Source: Eupeodes corollae (Eukaryota > Arthropoda > Insecta > Diptera > Syrphidae). From it: a stretch of DNA of 64,000 bases. The stretch is from contig NC_079149.1 in the NCBI RefSeq assembly GCF_945859685.1, positions 21,673,118-21,737,117 of the forward strand, in the 5' to 3' direction. The notes below the pieces were generated by a model that was not told the origin of the DNA, did no database searches, and saw only the letters and a program-made list of their open reading frames with translations. Below, piece after piece: positions 33,770 to 44,029 of this stretch. A program made the translations under genes and the position numbers. Position 1 is the stretch's first letter; the number at the start of each line of letters is the position of its first letter.

Positions 33770-36190
33770 ACAAGACACCTTAGGAGTGCAGAAACTTTTA
33801 AACAATAATAAGACACTCTTCAAAAACATGCCAGATTGTAAGAGGTGTTTCACAATTTGACCATTTCTCTGGAGCTTCACAAGTGTAGAAGTGTTTGTTT
33901 GTAAACAGTGTTTATCCTATTCTAACTGCTAATACTTTTATACATTCTTCTCTATTAAAGGACTGGTTGTATTGGACACGTGTGTTGCAGGGTTGATGTG
34001 TTTGAAGAAAGGTTTGAGCGCTTCGCCACTTTTCTGAAAGCTCTAGCTTTTGAAAATGTGTTAAAGTTGTTTTCAAAAGCTGGTGAAGTTTAGGATACTA
34101 AAGTATCTGAGGGTAGTGAATAGTGTGTTTTGCTGAAAGATCAGCGACATTACCTTCTGTTTCGCAATTCGGGTATCCAAGCTAAAGTGATATTTGTGTT
34201 ATAGTACAAGCAGTTTCTTAAGGTTTGAAAAGATGTACATTTGTTATTAACGTTGCTTAGCCCCTTGAGTATACCAAGATTGTCGGTGAGGATTAGGAAA
34301 CGTTCAGAATTTATTTGAGCTACAGAGATCGCCTTGTAAGTTGCAGCTAGCTCGGCTATGTAACTGCTCGCATATTCTGGAGGTAGAGCCTGATGAAGAG
34401 TGGAGAATTGGGCATTGTGTGATTTTCTTTTTGCGAACCATTGCGTCGGTGTAAAAGATTCTGTCCGCTCCTAAGCTTGCGATAAGTTCTTCATGCAGCA
34501 TTTTGTATATAGCGTCAGGCGTGTTTGCTTTTTTGTGGTTAGCCAGACTGATGTTTATTCGTAGAGAGTTTAGTTTCCATGGTGGAGCGTTGTGAGACAC
34601 TGTTAACAAATCATGTTCTAGAGCGATTCGGGGGAATACAGAAAAAGTGAACAAGTTAGTTAAAGAAGATACTCAGTTACTTTTCTTATTTGTGTTTGAA
34701 AAGATAGCTTTTTCGACAGTTTCGAACAATGGGTGTGTTGGATTAACTATGGCTTTGCTTAAAAGATTTGTTGATCTTTTTTCAGCGAGATATTTAAAGG
34801 ATACATAACCTCCTTCAACTCTAAGTGCTTCAACGTTTGGTGATATAAGGGCACCTGTTGCCGTTCTAAAGCATTCGCTTATAGCTGCGTCGATTTTCGA
34901 GATGTTCTTTTTAGTAGTCCACATAAAGAGGATTAAGCTGTGTTGTAGTGTCCCTTCCACCAGAGCCTTAGCAATTCGAAGAGCTGTTTCTATATGTGGC
35001 CCTTTTTTTGAACAGATCATTTTTAATGCGTTGTTCCTTGATTTTAAGCCGCTTATCACCTTGTTCACATGTTTATCCCATTTCAAGTTTTTTGTAAACA
35101 TAACTCCAATAAAATCGAGATTGTAAGTGGGTAGCAAAAGCTTAGTTACCAAGGAGTCTATGTATGCGTTGTACAACACTACTGAAGTTGGTGAACCTTG
35201 AGGTACCTGATGATTTTTTTAATCTTTGATGCTTCTTGGTGGTGGGACGATTTGGGCCCTTAGTTTTTTTGTTTCTGCCAGATATAACTTCCAATTAGCC
35301 AAAAAAATCAAATGGGGTGGCGCAACAGTCCGTTGTGAACCAGGGCCTAGTGACTTATAACTCTCAACCATTCCTGTGTGCGAGTAATGTTGTCAGGAAT
35401 GGAGGGGACCTACAATTTTATGCCGAATCCGAACGGCTAGTTTGAGAAAGCACTTTTTCATGACAAGAATTACTCTTGAAGGATTTGTCAATTCCTCGCA
35501 AGAGGCAGTACCCGCGAAAATTAATTTTTATTTTAAATTAAGGTGGCACAGTCAGGGATTGAACCCAAGACCCCTTGCATGACAGTCCAACGCACAAACC
35601 AATTAGCCATTTCTTCTTTATATCGTGGTTTTGGTTTAGGTTTGAATCTTCGTTCTGGGGTGCGAATCACGATGGGCATATGGTCTCTACTTACTGCATC
35701 AGGTAGCACATTCTATTGTAAAAAAGGAGCTAGGTCGTGAGTTGACAAGGAGACGTGCGTCGTTGGTAGAGAAAGTGTTTCGAGTACTGAAAAATGTGGG
35801 CGAACCATCATTCAAAGTGATAAGATTACGGCCATAGCCAACGAAGCCATTATTGTGGTTGTGGTTTTATGGTTGAGATAGGAGTTATTGGTTGTGTAAC
35901 TGGTGTGATCTGCAGTATTTGTGTTAAGTTATAGTTTTTTAAATAGTTTGTTGTTTTGTTTGAAGAGTTGGATGAGAGAAGCTGAGGCTGGTCTTCAGTG
36001 CAGATGTCCATTTCAATATCATCAGAAATATTGTCAAGATCATCAGGTTTCATATTTGTATCTTGTTTTTCTTTTAAAGAATTTGTTTTGTTTTAGTTTT
36101 GTTTGTTTTCTGAAGTTGATGCAGATGCTGAGTTTTCTGTTTATTTTTGGGTTTGGTTTGAAGAATAAATTGGTAGGATTTGATGTAAAT
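33770..36190 (-). mobile_element. LOA/I-like LINE relic with RNase H, interrupted by a SINE
   Basis: Minus strand, from high to low coordinate. An endonuclease end carries TFFSTRNTFSTNDARLL and RDHMPIVI (about 35840-35660), then RYKEEMANW (35625-35599) meets the SINE and ANWKLYLAETKKL resumes at 35300. The RT motif QVPQGSPTSVVLYNAYI is at about 35205-35155, followed by the RT thumb (FIGVMFTKNLKWDKHV..). An RNase H domain follows: PPWKLNSLRI, RIFYTDA (about 34460), ILTDNLGILKGL (about 34290) and TLAWIPELRN. A C-terminal Cys/His-type motif TIWHVFEEC is near 33820. An RNase H domain marks the I/LOA/R1 side of the LINE tree. The YxDD box region is missing, so there is an internal deletion, and stops abound. 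The acidic frame at 35850-36053 may be leftover ORF1 or chance. Confidence 0.7.
35302..35598 (-). mobile_element. tRNA-derived SINE, copy 2 (inserted in LINE)
   Basis: 297 bp, the fullest copy. On the minus strand it reads from TTTGTGCGTTGGACTGTCAT through the B box GGGTTCAATCCC (about 35557-35546) and the shared body to GTTGCGCCACCCC and a T-rich tail. The 11-bp TGGCTAATTGG (minus strand) occurs at both borders (35291-35301 and 35599-35609), and the host LINE frame reads continuously when the SINE is left out. These are strong signs of a target duplication. The same 11 bases also resemble a Pol III A box (TGGCNNANTNGG), so whether one copy belongs to the SINE remains open. Confidence 0.8.
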
Positions 36191-36194
36191 TTTT

Positions 36195-36835
36195 TTATTT
36201 TGTTTTTAACATTTGATAAAATTTTGAGAAAAATGGAATTGAAAGTTTTCTCACACTTGTTAAAAACCTAAAACAAAATTATTAAAAGTTGATACAAAAT
36301 TGATTTTCGACTCAAATAACTTTTCAAAACTTTGAGGTCATGGCTTTAGCTAATTTTAACTAATAAACAATATTGTTTTTAACATTTAGTTAAATTTTGA
36401 GAAAAACCTAATTGACAGTTTTTTTTTAATAAAAATAAAAACTGGAAAGAAAATTTAACTAAATTTGTTAAAAATTTATTTTCAATTCAAATATCTTTTC
36501 AAGACCATAATATATTGGCTTCAAATTAATTTTATCTTATAGGAAATATTGTTTTCAATATTTGGTATAATTTTGAAAAAAATCGAACTGACCGTTTTTT
36601 TTCAAAAAAACAAAATCCTAACAAAAAAAAAACGATACTAAAACTTAGTAAAAATTTACTTTCGACTCAAATATCTTTTCAAAAACTATAACTATGGCCT
36701 TCAATCTTTTTTATTTCACAAAATTAATGTTTTTGAGACGCTGTAAAGTTTTTTTAAAAATCTAACAGTCCGTTTTTTCATATAAAATTAAAATCTTAAA
36801 AAATAGTGCTCAAAATTGGTAAAAATTGATGTTTT
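36195..36835 (-). mobile_element. satellite-like inverted-repeat element, copy 3 (core only)
   Basis: Four tandem units of about 172 bp in the same sense as the core of copy 1, with GGTAAAAATT-type words near 36290, 36466, 36640 and 36812. They lead into the A-side segment CTAACAGTCCGTTTTTTCAT. Both outer ends are missing. It lies directly beside the transposon starting near 37000. Confidence 0.65.
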
Positions 36836-37006
36836 GTTCTGTATATCTTGTGAATAAACGAAGATATTGAATTCAAAACGATTTCATTCTGCGATCAATA
36901 TGTCCATAAAATAAAAGCTGAAAAAAAAATGCTACTAAAATTGGTTTTCGACTAAAAATCTTGTTAGCAAAAATTGATTTAGAAATCAAACTAATCATCA
37001 TAATTA

Positions 37007-37475
37007 TGCGGTCACAAGGAATAACCGCTAAAGTCAGTTTTGCTCATTTTTCAGAAGAGCAGTTTAAAGTTTTTGATAAACTTGCGAAATTACAAACGAC
37101 TCTATCTGGCGATCGAAAACTCCGATTGAGTTGAAACAAAAAGTGACATGAAGATAATTTTACTATGTCTTATTTCACTTTTTGTCGAAAAATAAGCTTC
37201 CCACGATTTTATTGACAAAAATAACACTTTAGTTCTTATGGCCTTTTATGTTTTTCATCATATAGAATCTAATCTCGAGTTTAGTTGTTTTTCCATTTTA
37301 AAGAAATGTTTTGTTCTGCTCTTAAGTCTACTTTAGCTGTTATTCCTCTTCTATTGTGTTAAATTTACAGTTTTTATGTCAACTTTAGTTTTTATTTCTA
37401 AATTAATTATGAAAAATAATCGACTATGTTCTCAGCAGAGAATAAGAACTAACTTGAATTTCGAGTTAGAATACG
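37007..37475. repeat. left palindrome-module array of the transposon
   Basis: At least six diverged copies of a module with arms GGAATAACNACTAAAGT / ACTTTAGTNGTTATTCC. They lie near 37018-37041, 37221-37239, 37265-37294 (with a CTCGAG centre), 37324-37347, 37381-37399 and 37439-37475. Some are half-sites only. No coding frame. Confidence 0.6.
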
Positions 37476-37686
37476 TTTTATTTATTAAAAAACACATAAA
37501 AAAAAAGAAAACAAAAAAAAAACAAACTTTACTTCATGCAATTATGCAGCATAAATTCAATAAAAAAAGTAAAATATTGGACATAATTTAGTTAACAACC
37601 AAGATTAAACAATTGTTTTTCAATTTTCATCATCACTACGCAGATCTGGATGCATGTTGAGCTCAGTGGAACTCGTTTTAAGGTTT

Positions 37687-40066
37687 TTATAAAATGAATG
37701 AAACCCTGGATTTATATACTGCAATAAATCCATAAGATCTTTTTTTTGTCTGAAGATAATACTGGTGGGTCTTAGACAGTGTTAGTGTCGATGCTCCCCT
37801 TTTGATCAATGGTAAAAGGTTAAACGGTTCTTCAGGATTTAAGTTCGTTTTATACAAAATTTGGTTGTAGTTGTTCGTATAGCGAATCCACCTTACCGAG
37901 TTCCATATAAACTTTTGGCCATCTGAGTTACACCTTTTGCAGTTGAAATTATTTTTTGAAATTTCACTAAAGTTAAAGAAATCGCTTTCTTTCATTTCAA
38001 CAAGTTTAATTTTTGAATTTATAGTTGCGATGAACTGATACCAGTCCCTTGGCACACTAATTTCGACACTGGATTTTTTCTTTTTTCGTTCAATTAACGC
38101 ATGATCAGAATCACACTCGAGGTGTGTGTGGCCAGGTTCCAAAAATGTATGATCTATAATATATTCCAATGAAGGATTTTCTTTTATGAACAGAAGTAAC
38201 ATAGCAGAGACATAGGAATTATTATTTTGGCCTGAACATGAGTCACTATAGAACGTTATTTTATTGACGAAAGAAGGTAAAGATTGAAGATGTTTGAAAA
38301 CGCATGAAGCAATCTCATTTCCACCCTTTCGCGCAATTTCCTCGTGCCACATAAAACAGCCGGAACCATTCCTTTTTAAGTCGTATATAGTAAGATTGAA
38401 GGTCCAAAGCTGCCTTTTATAGAAACTAACTGAGTTTCTCAAAAATGGTGTTGGTAGGCACTGTTGTAAATCAAACGCGAACGCTGCCATATCGTTGTTT
38501 TGTCTAGCATTTTCTTTATCGACCCGTTTTTGCTCAAAGCCAAATTCTCCCTTTGTCATATGAATTAACTTCTGCTCCACCAGAACTTGTTTTTCTCTTT
38601 CATTCTGGGCTATTTTTATCTTTGACAGAAATCCGTCGCAAGTTGCACAAGTGTCAAGTTTGGGAGCTTTGAATTTTAAATTCATTGTTTTAAATATCAT
38701 ATAGCATATTTGGTAAGGCTTACAGGATTAGAAACTTCATTACTATACATCCGATGCATTATGGAGAGATTTAAACTGCCATGAATATATTTTTTAGATG
38801 TGTGAAGATGGCTGTAATGGCTTTCATACGATGGGAACTTATTTATGTGGTTGCACACTTCCTCTTCTTGATCCAATGTTAATTTGTTCATAGGAATCCC
38901 TTTACCCCGACAATACTTAAACGATACGCTTGGACTTGAAACTTTTTTTGCAATTAGGTTTCTGATGAAACTCTCCGTTTCAGAAAAACAGATCGTAAAA
39001 TGTGTTCGGCAAACTTGTGTTCTCATACCATCATATTCTAAAAAGTACTTGACAGATTATTCACGACGTCGCTTTCTTTGGTTGCGTTGAATAGAGTATC
39101 ACATTTTTTATCTTCTAGAATCTGAAGATTTCCAATATAAAGTACTCTCTGGTCATAGGTTCCCAAAGCCCAATAATGTTTAAATAATCGTTGAATCTGC
39201 TCGAATGAAATTTAATTTTGACAGTTGCTTCGACACATTTCAAAGGGTTTTGGAGCTCTAGCATGTATAACTTTCCCAGAAAGTGTTTTATATGATTTTC
39301 CAGCGTTCCTTAATTTCTGACGAAAGCGTTTTTTATTTTTAATTTTTAATTTCGGATCGTCATTGCTAATCGGGAAATTCAAAACTTCGCTATTTTCACC
39401 TTCAGGGTGCGAATCAGAAGAAGTAACATTATTATTTATTATATAATTAGGGTCTTTAGCAGAATCATCGGAATTTTCCCATTCTTGCAACTTATCATAT
39501 GTTGTATTTAATGATGGAGATATTAAATTTCTATTTTCAACGTTGAACTCACTTGAATGACCTAAAACAATGGAAAACTTGAAAAGTGTTCTTAAATAAA
39601 AAATAGCGTTCTTACGTTTGAATACATTTATGTCGAAGTCAAATCCGTTCATCGATGATTTAGTTTTATTGGGTATCTCAGGAAAGTAATCATTCTTTTC
39701 TGATACAATTTCGTCGATCGAATTCGAATATTGATAAATTGAATCTTTTGCGGCCATTGGTTTATCGACTTTTTTGTGAAATTTGTTTCCGGGGATACAG
39801 GAAATGTGAAAGAACTTGTTTCAATGTTTTCTATGCAAATGAGAAAAAAACTTCGACATTTCCTTAATAAAAATTAAAATATACATCGTTTTACCAATAT
39901 ATTTCTTTGGTTCTGGTGTGGAAGTTCTTTGCATCACAAAAACCTTTTTTAAATGAGTTTCTTTTTCTGTAAAAAAATTGTACTCAAATACCAAACATTC
40001 AAGAAAAATAAGAAAAACATTCAAAATATAAATGCCAACCACTATAAAGGTTGATTCATACGACAT
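37687..40066 (-). pseudogene. DUF7869-like transposase-family gene, broken, multi-exon
   Basis: Read on the minus strand. The N-terminal part (39757-39212) ends with RQKLRNAGKSYKTLSGK and a Cys-containing CRSNC motif. A stop follows, then the same frame continues FEQIQRLFKHYWALG and shifts near 39090 into VKYFLEYDGMRTQVCRTHF. ORF 39026-38697 holds HINKFPSYESHYSHL..LNLSIMHRMY; a frameshift at 38700 leads to 38700-37687 with DTCATCDGF, then FYSDSCSGQNNN (about 38262-38226) and EPGHTHLECDSDHALIER (about 38145-38090). This order resembles the uncharacterised insect DUF7869 family from memory; the Asp-rich blocks suggest a nuclease/DDE-type fold, which is inference. A 54-nt GT-AG intron is likely at 39562-39615. 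A further exon may lie at about 39890-39970, after a TTTTTTTACAG acceptor. At least one stop and two frameshifts show it is inactive. Confidence 0.6.
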
Positions 40067-40519
40067 CGCCTATACTGCGAGAAGTTCTTGCTTCAGCTGA
40101 ACGACCTTGAAGCAAAAGGTTTCGGTGTCAACGCGACAAACGCAACGTGGCGCGCCGCCGTTGTGAAATCAGACATCCAAAAAGTTGGCATGTCTAGGCA
40201 ATGGTAACAAAGTAGCTCATTGTTTTTTGTAACTATTTTGTGATGAGGTCGGAATTAAGATTCGTAATTTTATTTCCGATTTAAGGCAAGCTTATTAATT
40301 GCTTCCACATAAAATCAAGTACATATGTTCAAAATATCAAAAACCGGTATCATCAAAAGGACATTCAAACTACAAAAAAACATTAAATCAATCTTACCTT
40401 CAGCTCTTGCTTTTTCTTAAAGCATTCGTGATAGCGCCAAAAGTCTTTTCGATCAAAACATTATTAATTTTAATTAAGTTTTTTTTTTCAAAAAATAAGT
40501 ATTTATAAAAACACAAGGA
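40067..40519. other. upstream region of the transposon gene
   Basis: Between the possible first exons and the right palindrome array. A GC-richer patch at 40140-40165 (GTGGCGCGCCGCCG) stands out from the AT-rich surroundings and may mark the gene's promoter or 5' exon. Confidence 0.35.
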
Positions 40520-41273
40520 ACAACACAAAGGACAACTAAGCTCGTTTAAGAACACAGGAAAAACACAGCACTAAAGTCTACTTTAGACAACACTTATTCT
40601 ATATTAAGATATAGAAAAAGAACTAAACTATACTTAAGAAACACTTTTATTTATTTTGTCTTACGGAATAACAACCAATCTCGAGATAATTTTTTCACTA
40701 ACTGAATTACTGACGGATAATAAAAACTAAAGTCAATTTAGGTTCTTCGTGCATCAGAATTTTATTTTGGAATAAGCGCTTAACTGCAGATAAGAGACTC
40801 TTTTTGCTTATTCTTTCTTGGGGAATAACCACTAAACTGGAGTTAAGTCGTTATTCCCTTTTACAAAAATGAAAAAAATACAAAATATTAACACGGAAAA
40901 ACAGCTAAGCTCAAGTTTAGCTATTCTTCCGCCACAAATAAATGTAAACATTTTATGAATTTAACGAGGAAAAACAACTAAAGTCAAGATTAGTCTTTAT
41001 TCCTTGATGTAAGTCTTACAAAAATATTATCTTAACTCAACTTTATATAATAAATTTCATCTTTTCTGAGTTTAGTTCTTTTTTTCTTAATCTCAACTTA
41101 AAAAAATGACTTAAGCTATTATGTTTTTTTGAAATTGTGGTCAGATTTTTAAAAATAGAAAGCTGAAAAAAATTAACAAAATAGATTTAAGTACGCTGAA
41201 TATAATGGCATCAAAATCTCAATTTCGTCTAAAGTCGACTTCAGTGGTTATGGCTTGTGGCCACAGAATTATG
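40520..41273. repeat. right palindrome-module array of the transposon
   Basis: About ten diverged modules. The best preserved is at 40821-40858, with arms GGGAATAAC and GTTATTCCC around an ACTAAACT/AGTTAAGT core. Others lie near 40530-40558, 40567-40599 (perfect CTAAAGTCTACTTTAG apart from its centre), 40618-40644, 40665-40687, 40721-40750, 40895-40930 and 40967-41004. Further ones are near 41027-41100, and one in the terminal repeat at 41226-41252. Spacing is irregular, about 40-75 bp. Confidence 0.65.
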
Positions 41274-43542
41274 CAAAATATTGTTAGTAATTCATTTTTT
41301 TTAAATACTTTAACTGACACCTTTTTTAAAAAAACACGAAAACCTATAAACCTTTTTTGTAAGACAAATCGACAGATGGAACTTTTAGGGTGAGTCAATG
41401 TCAAAGATGACAGCTTTAAAAGTTACATCAGTCAAAATAGCGGGTTGTTCAAAATGAAACCTCTTGTTGAAAAAATGTGTATTATTTAAAAGACAAAATC
41501 TTTACTAAGTCGATATTTTGCATGGATATTAACAAATATATAATATGTTTTCCTAGGAGATTTTGTAAATTTTGTCATTATAGATTCTAAAAAGTTGAGT
41601 AAAAATTATTTCTAAATTTGAAATTTATTTCACATAATGTTTTATAAAGAAAAAACCTTCTCATGAACAAACAACTTACATACAAGGTCCTTAAAAACTT
41701 GTAGATTTGTCACTATTTTCAATTTGACAAGTAGAACCAATTACGATCATTTTACAAAGAGAAATCGATACATCAATAAGAGTTGCACAATGAAAGCTCT
41801 TAAGACTGATGTGGTTACAACGTTTTACAAATTATTCAAATTTTTAAAAAGAATCACAAATTATTTTTGGTTGGATTTGAATATATAGGATTTCCTTCCA
41901 AAATGTATTCATCTCACTCAAATTGGTAACTCATTTGGTATTTTCTGAAGTTCCTTTCTAATAGCCACATCTGCATGAAAAATAATAAACCTGATGGAGA
42001 ATATTTATTTTGTTAAGACGTATTCTACATCATTCCTCAGTCGTCCGTCGGCCGTTTTACGTTTCTATTTCTTCCTTAAGTCTTTTACTTAGTATTTTTT
42101 TTAAATAAAACACTCAATTTACATAATATATTGATGACAACCCTACTCTCTGTTGTAAATACGAGTAGGTAGGTATAGACCTTTCCCATTATATTAAATT
42201 ACTAAGTTCTTAGTCTCAAGAACCTCTTCCATTTCAAAAATATTCTGTAGGTAGATATAAAGTACCTTACGTTACCTACGTAGGTATAAAGCCGAAACTG
42301 GAAACACTACAAAGAGAATTCATTTCACAAAATTCTAGGTTTTTTTTTCCTCTATCTATGACTACCTTAGTTACCTACTGAAAATAAATTTAAAAGCTCT
42401 TATTTAAAACTGAACTCGAAAAGAAACAAGAACAAAAAAATCAATAAACCTACAGACCTATAGATGAGGAAAGGTGATATATATGTGCATACATTATGTA
42501 TGTAGATATGTATTTTCCTTGTAGAATAAACTCAAACCCTTTCACTTCCACATCCACACCTTTTGATGGCTGGTTTTCTCAATCAATAGGTTCTGCTAAT
42601 TTAACTACATTAAATAGGAGGAAATCAGTCAAGTGATGGTAGACTCTAAGGCAGGAAGTAAGAGACTGCACCGGCATCAAATTGGCATCAGTACCGGAAG
42701 CCCATGATATAGATCATGATCAAGATGATGATTACGATGATGCGCCGATGAGTTGATGATGGTAAGGGTAATGTATAAAAAATAAAACGAGCAAGTCTCC
42801 TTTCACCTAAAGCCATCACAGGATATACCCTCATTTCTATTTCCTCTCCATCCTTTTACTAAAAAAAAAGAGTACGAAATCAAAACACAAAATAAAAAAA
42901 CAAAACCAGAACTGATGAAAAAAATGTGTTTGCTTTTCTTTTTTTTCTTTATTCAATTTTCAGTGTGGTGAACGAAGGAGCAGCACTAACAAAGCACATT
43001 TATCAAGCTTTTGTATAAATGAAATCCCGAATAGAAGAACATTGAAACGAAAGAAAAATCTCTGCTGTCATTTTATCTCGCGTTTTCTCTTTTTTTCCAC
43101 TTTGTTTCGTGCTCTTTTTTGTGTGTGTTTATTCAATGAATATTGTGAAATCTTAATGAAAATTGTCGACGTTTTACTGCGAAAAAGGATATAAATAAAA
43201 AATACAAAGAAGTAACTAAATTCAATGATGATTATTTAATTTATTTAAAAAGTCACTTACAACGAATCTTGATTAGGTTTTGAGGAAGAGGGTGAGAAAT
43301 TGTACGATTTCACACACAAAAATGTTTAAAGGGCGCAAATTTTCACAAATATTGAATAAGATCAGACAAATTGTGAAGAACCGAAAAGTCAAAGAAGTTG
43401 TATCCTCGAGCTAAAATACGTCAATGTATCGCTATACCCTTCTTAGGAGTGAAATAATCGATTGCATTACTTCCATTAAACAGTTGAACAATGATGTAGC
43501 ACTTGAAGGACTGCCTTTCACTTTACCATTGAGTACAACTTC
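41274..43542. other. AT-rich intergenic sequence
   Basis: No gene recognised. GATGAT-type runs occur near 42710-42760, TAGGTAGGTA words near 42160-42280, and TATGTA words near 42480-42515. Confidence 0.45.
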
Positions 43543-43990
43543 TTATTTACTTAAGGTGGCACTACAGTCCTGTTTGAACTAGAGCTTCACCAAACAAATA
43601 TCTCCATCTAGCTCGGTCTCTAACTAGATAACTCCAGTTGCGTAATCTAAGTTGGGTGATTTTACTTTCTACTTGGGCCACATGAACCGCATTTGTACTT
43701 TACTGCGCTGTCATGCGGAGGCAGATTTGAAGTATTTCAAAGCCGGTATTGGTTTCCGTGCGACCTAGTCATCTCAATCGTTGGACTTTTACCCTTCTAG
43801 CTAAGTCTACGTGACTGTACAGCAAATACTGCTGTTGTTCATCTTCTCCTCCATGCATCTTCTATGCATAAGGGACTGTATATAACGCGAAGATCTCAGC
43901 GCGTTTTCTTCGTTCATAGCGGAGCTTTTGAGCCTATTCAGGACCAAATCCTGAACTACCTTAAAGTAACGTCTGTCGATAGTGACATTT
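43543..43990 (-). mobile_element. RTE-like LINE, 3' end fragment
   Basis: Shares the family 3' end with 30231-30480: TTACTTAAGGTGGCACTACAG, then ATCTAGCTCGGTCTCTAACTAG and the stretch around TGTACTTTACTGCGCTGTCA. It is the minus-strand 3' terminus plus some C-terminal coding remnants, with no intact frame. Confidence 0.6.
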
Positions 43991-44029
43991 TGCCCCAGAC
44001 GTCAATGTTGTAATTACTTTTTGATGACA

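Larger units (their letters stand above)
36999..41273 (-). mobile_element. DNA transposon with palindrome-array ends and DUF7869-like gene
   Basis: The two ends match as inverted repeats: CATAATTATGCGGTCACAAG at 36999-37018 against CATAATTCTGTGGCCACAAG (reverse complement of 41254-41273). The match continues into ATAACC-CT-AAGTC-ACTTTAG. Between them lies one decayed transposase-like gene on the minus strand, and near each end several near-palindromic modules. The plus-strand word AATTATG occurs at both borders (37002-37008 and 41267-41273) and could be a 7-bp target duplication, but the border is ambiguous because CATAATTATG is itself a palindrome. Total length is about 4.3 kb. I know no named superfamily with exactly this make-up; family placement is inference. 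Confidence 0.6.

Noticed and set aside
34902..35126. 74-codon plus-strand frame
   Set aside because: Shadow of the LINE reverse-transcriptase frame on the opposite strand.
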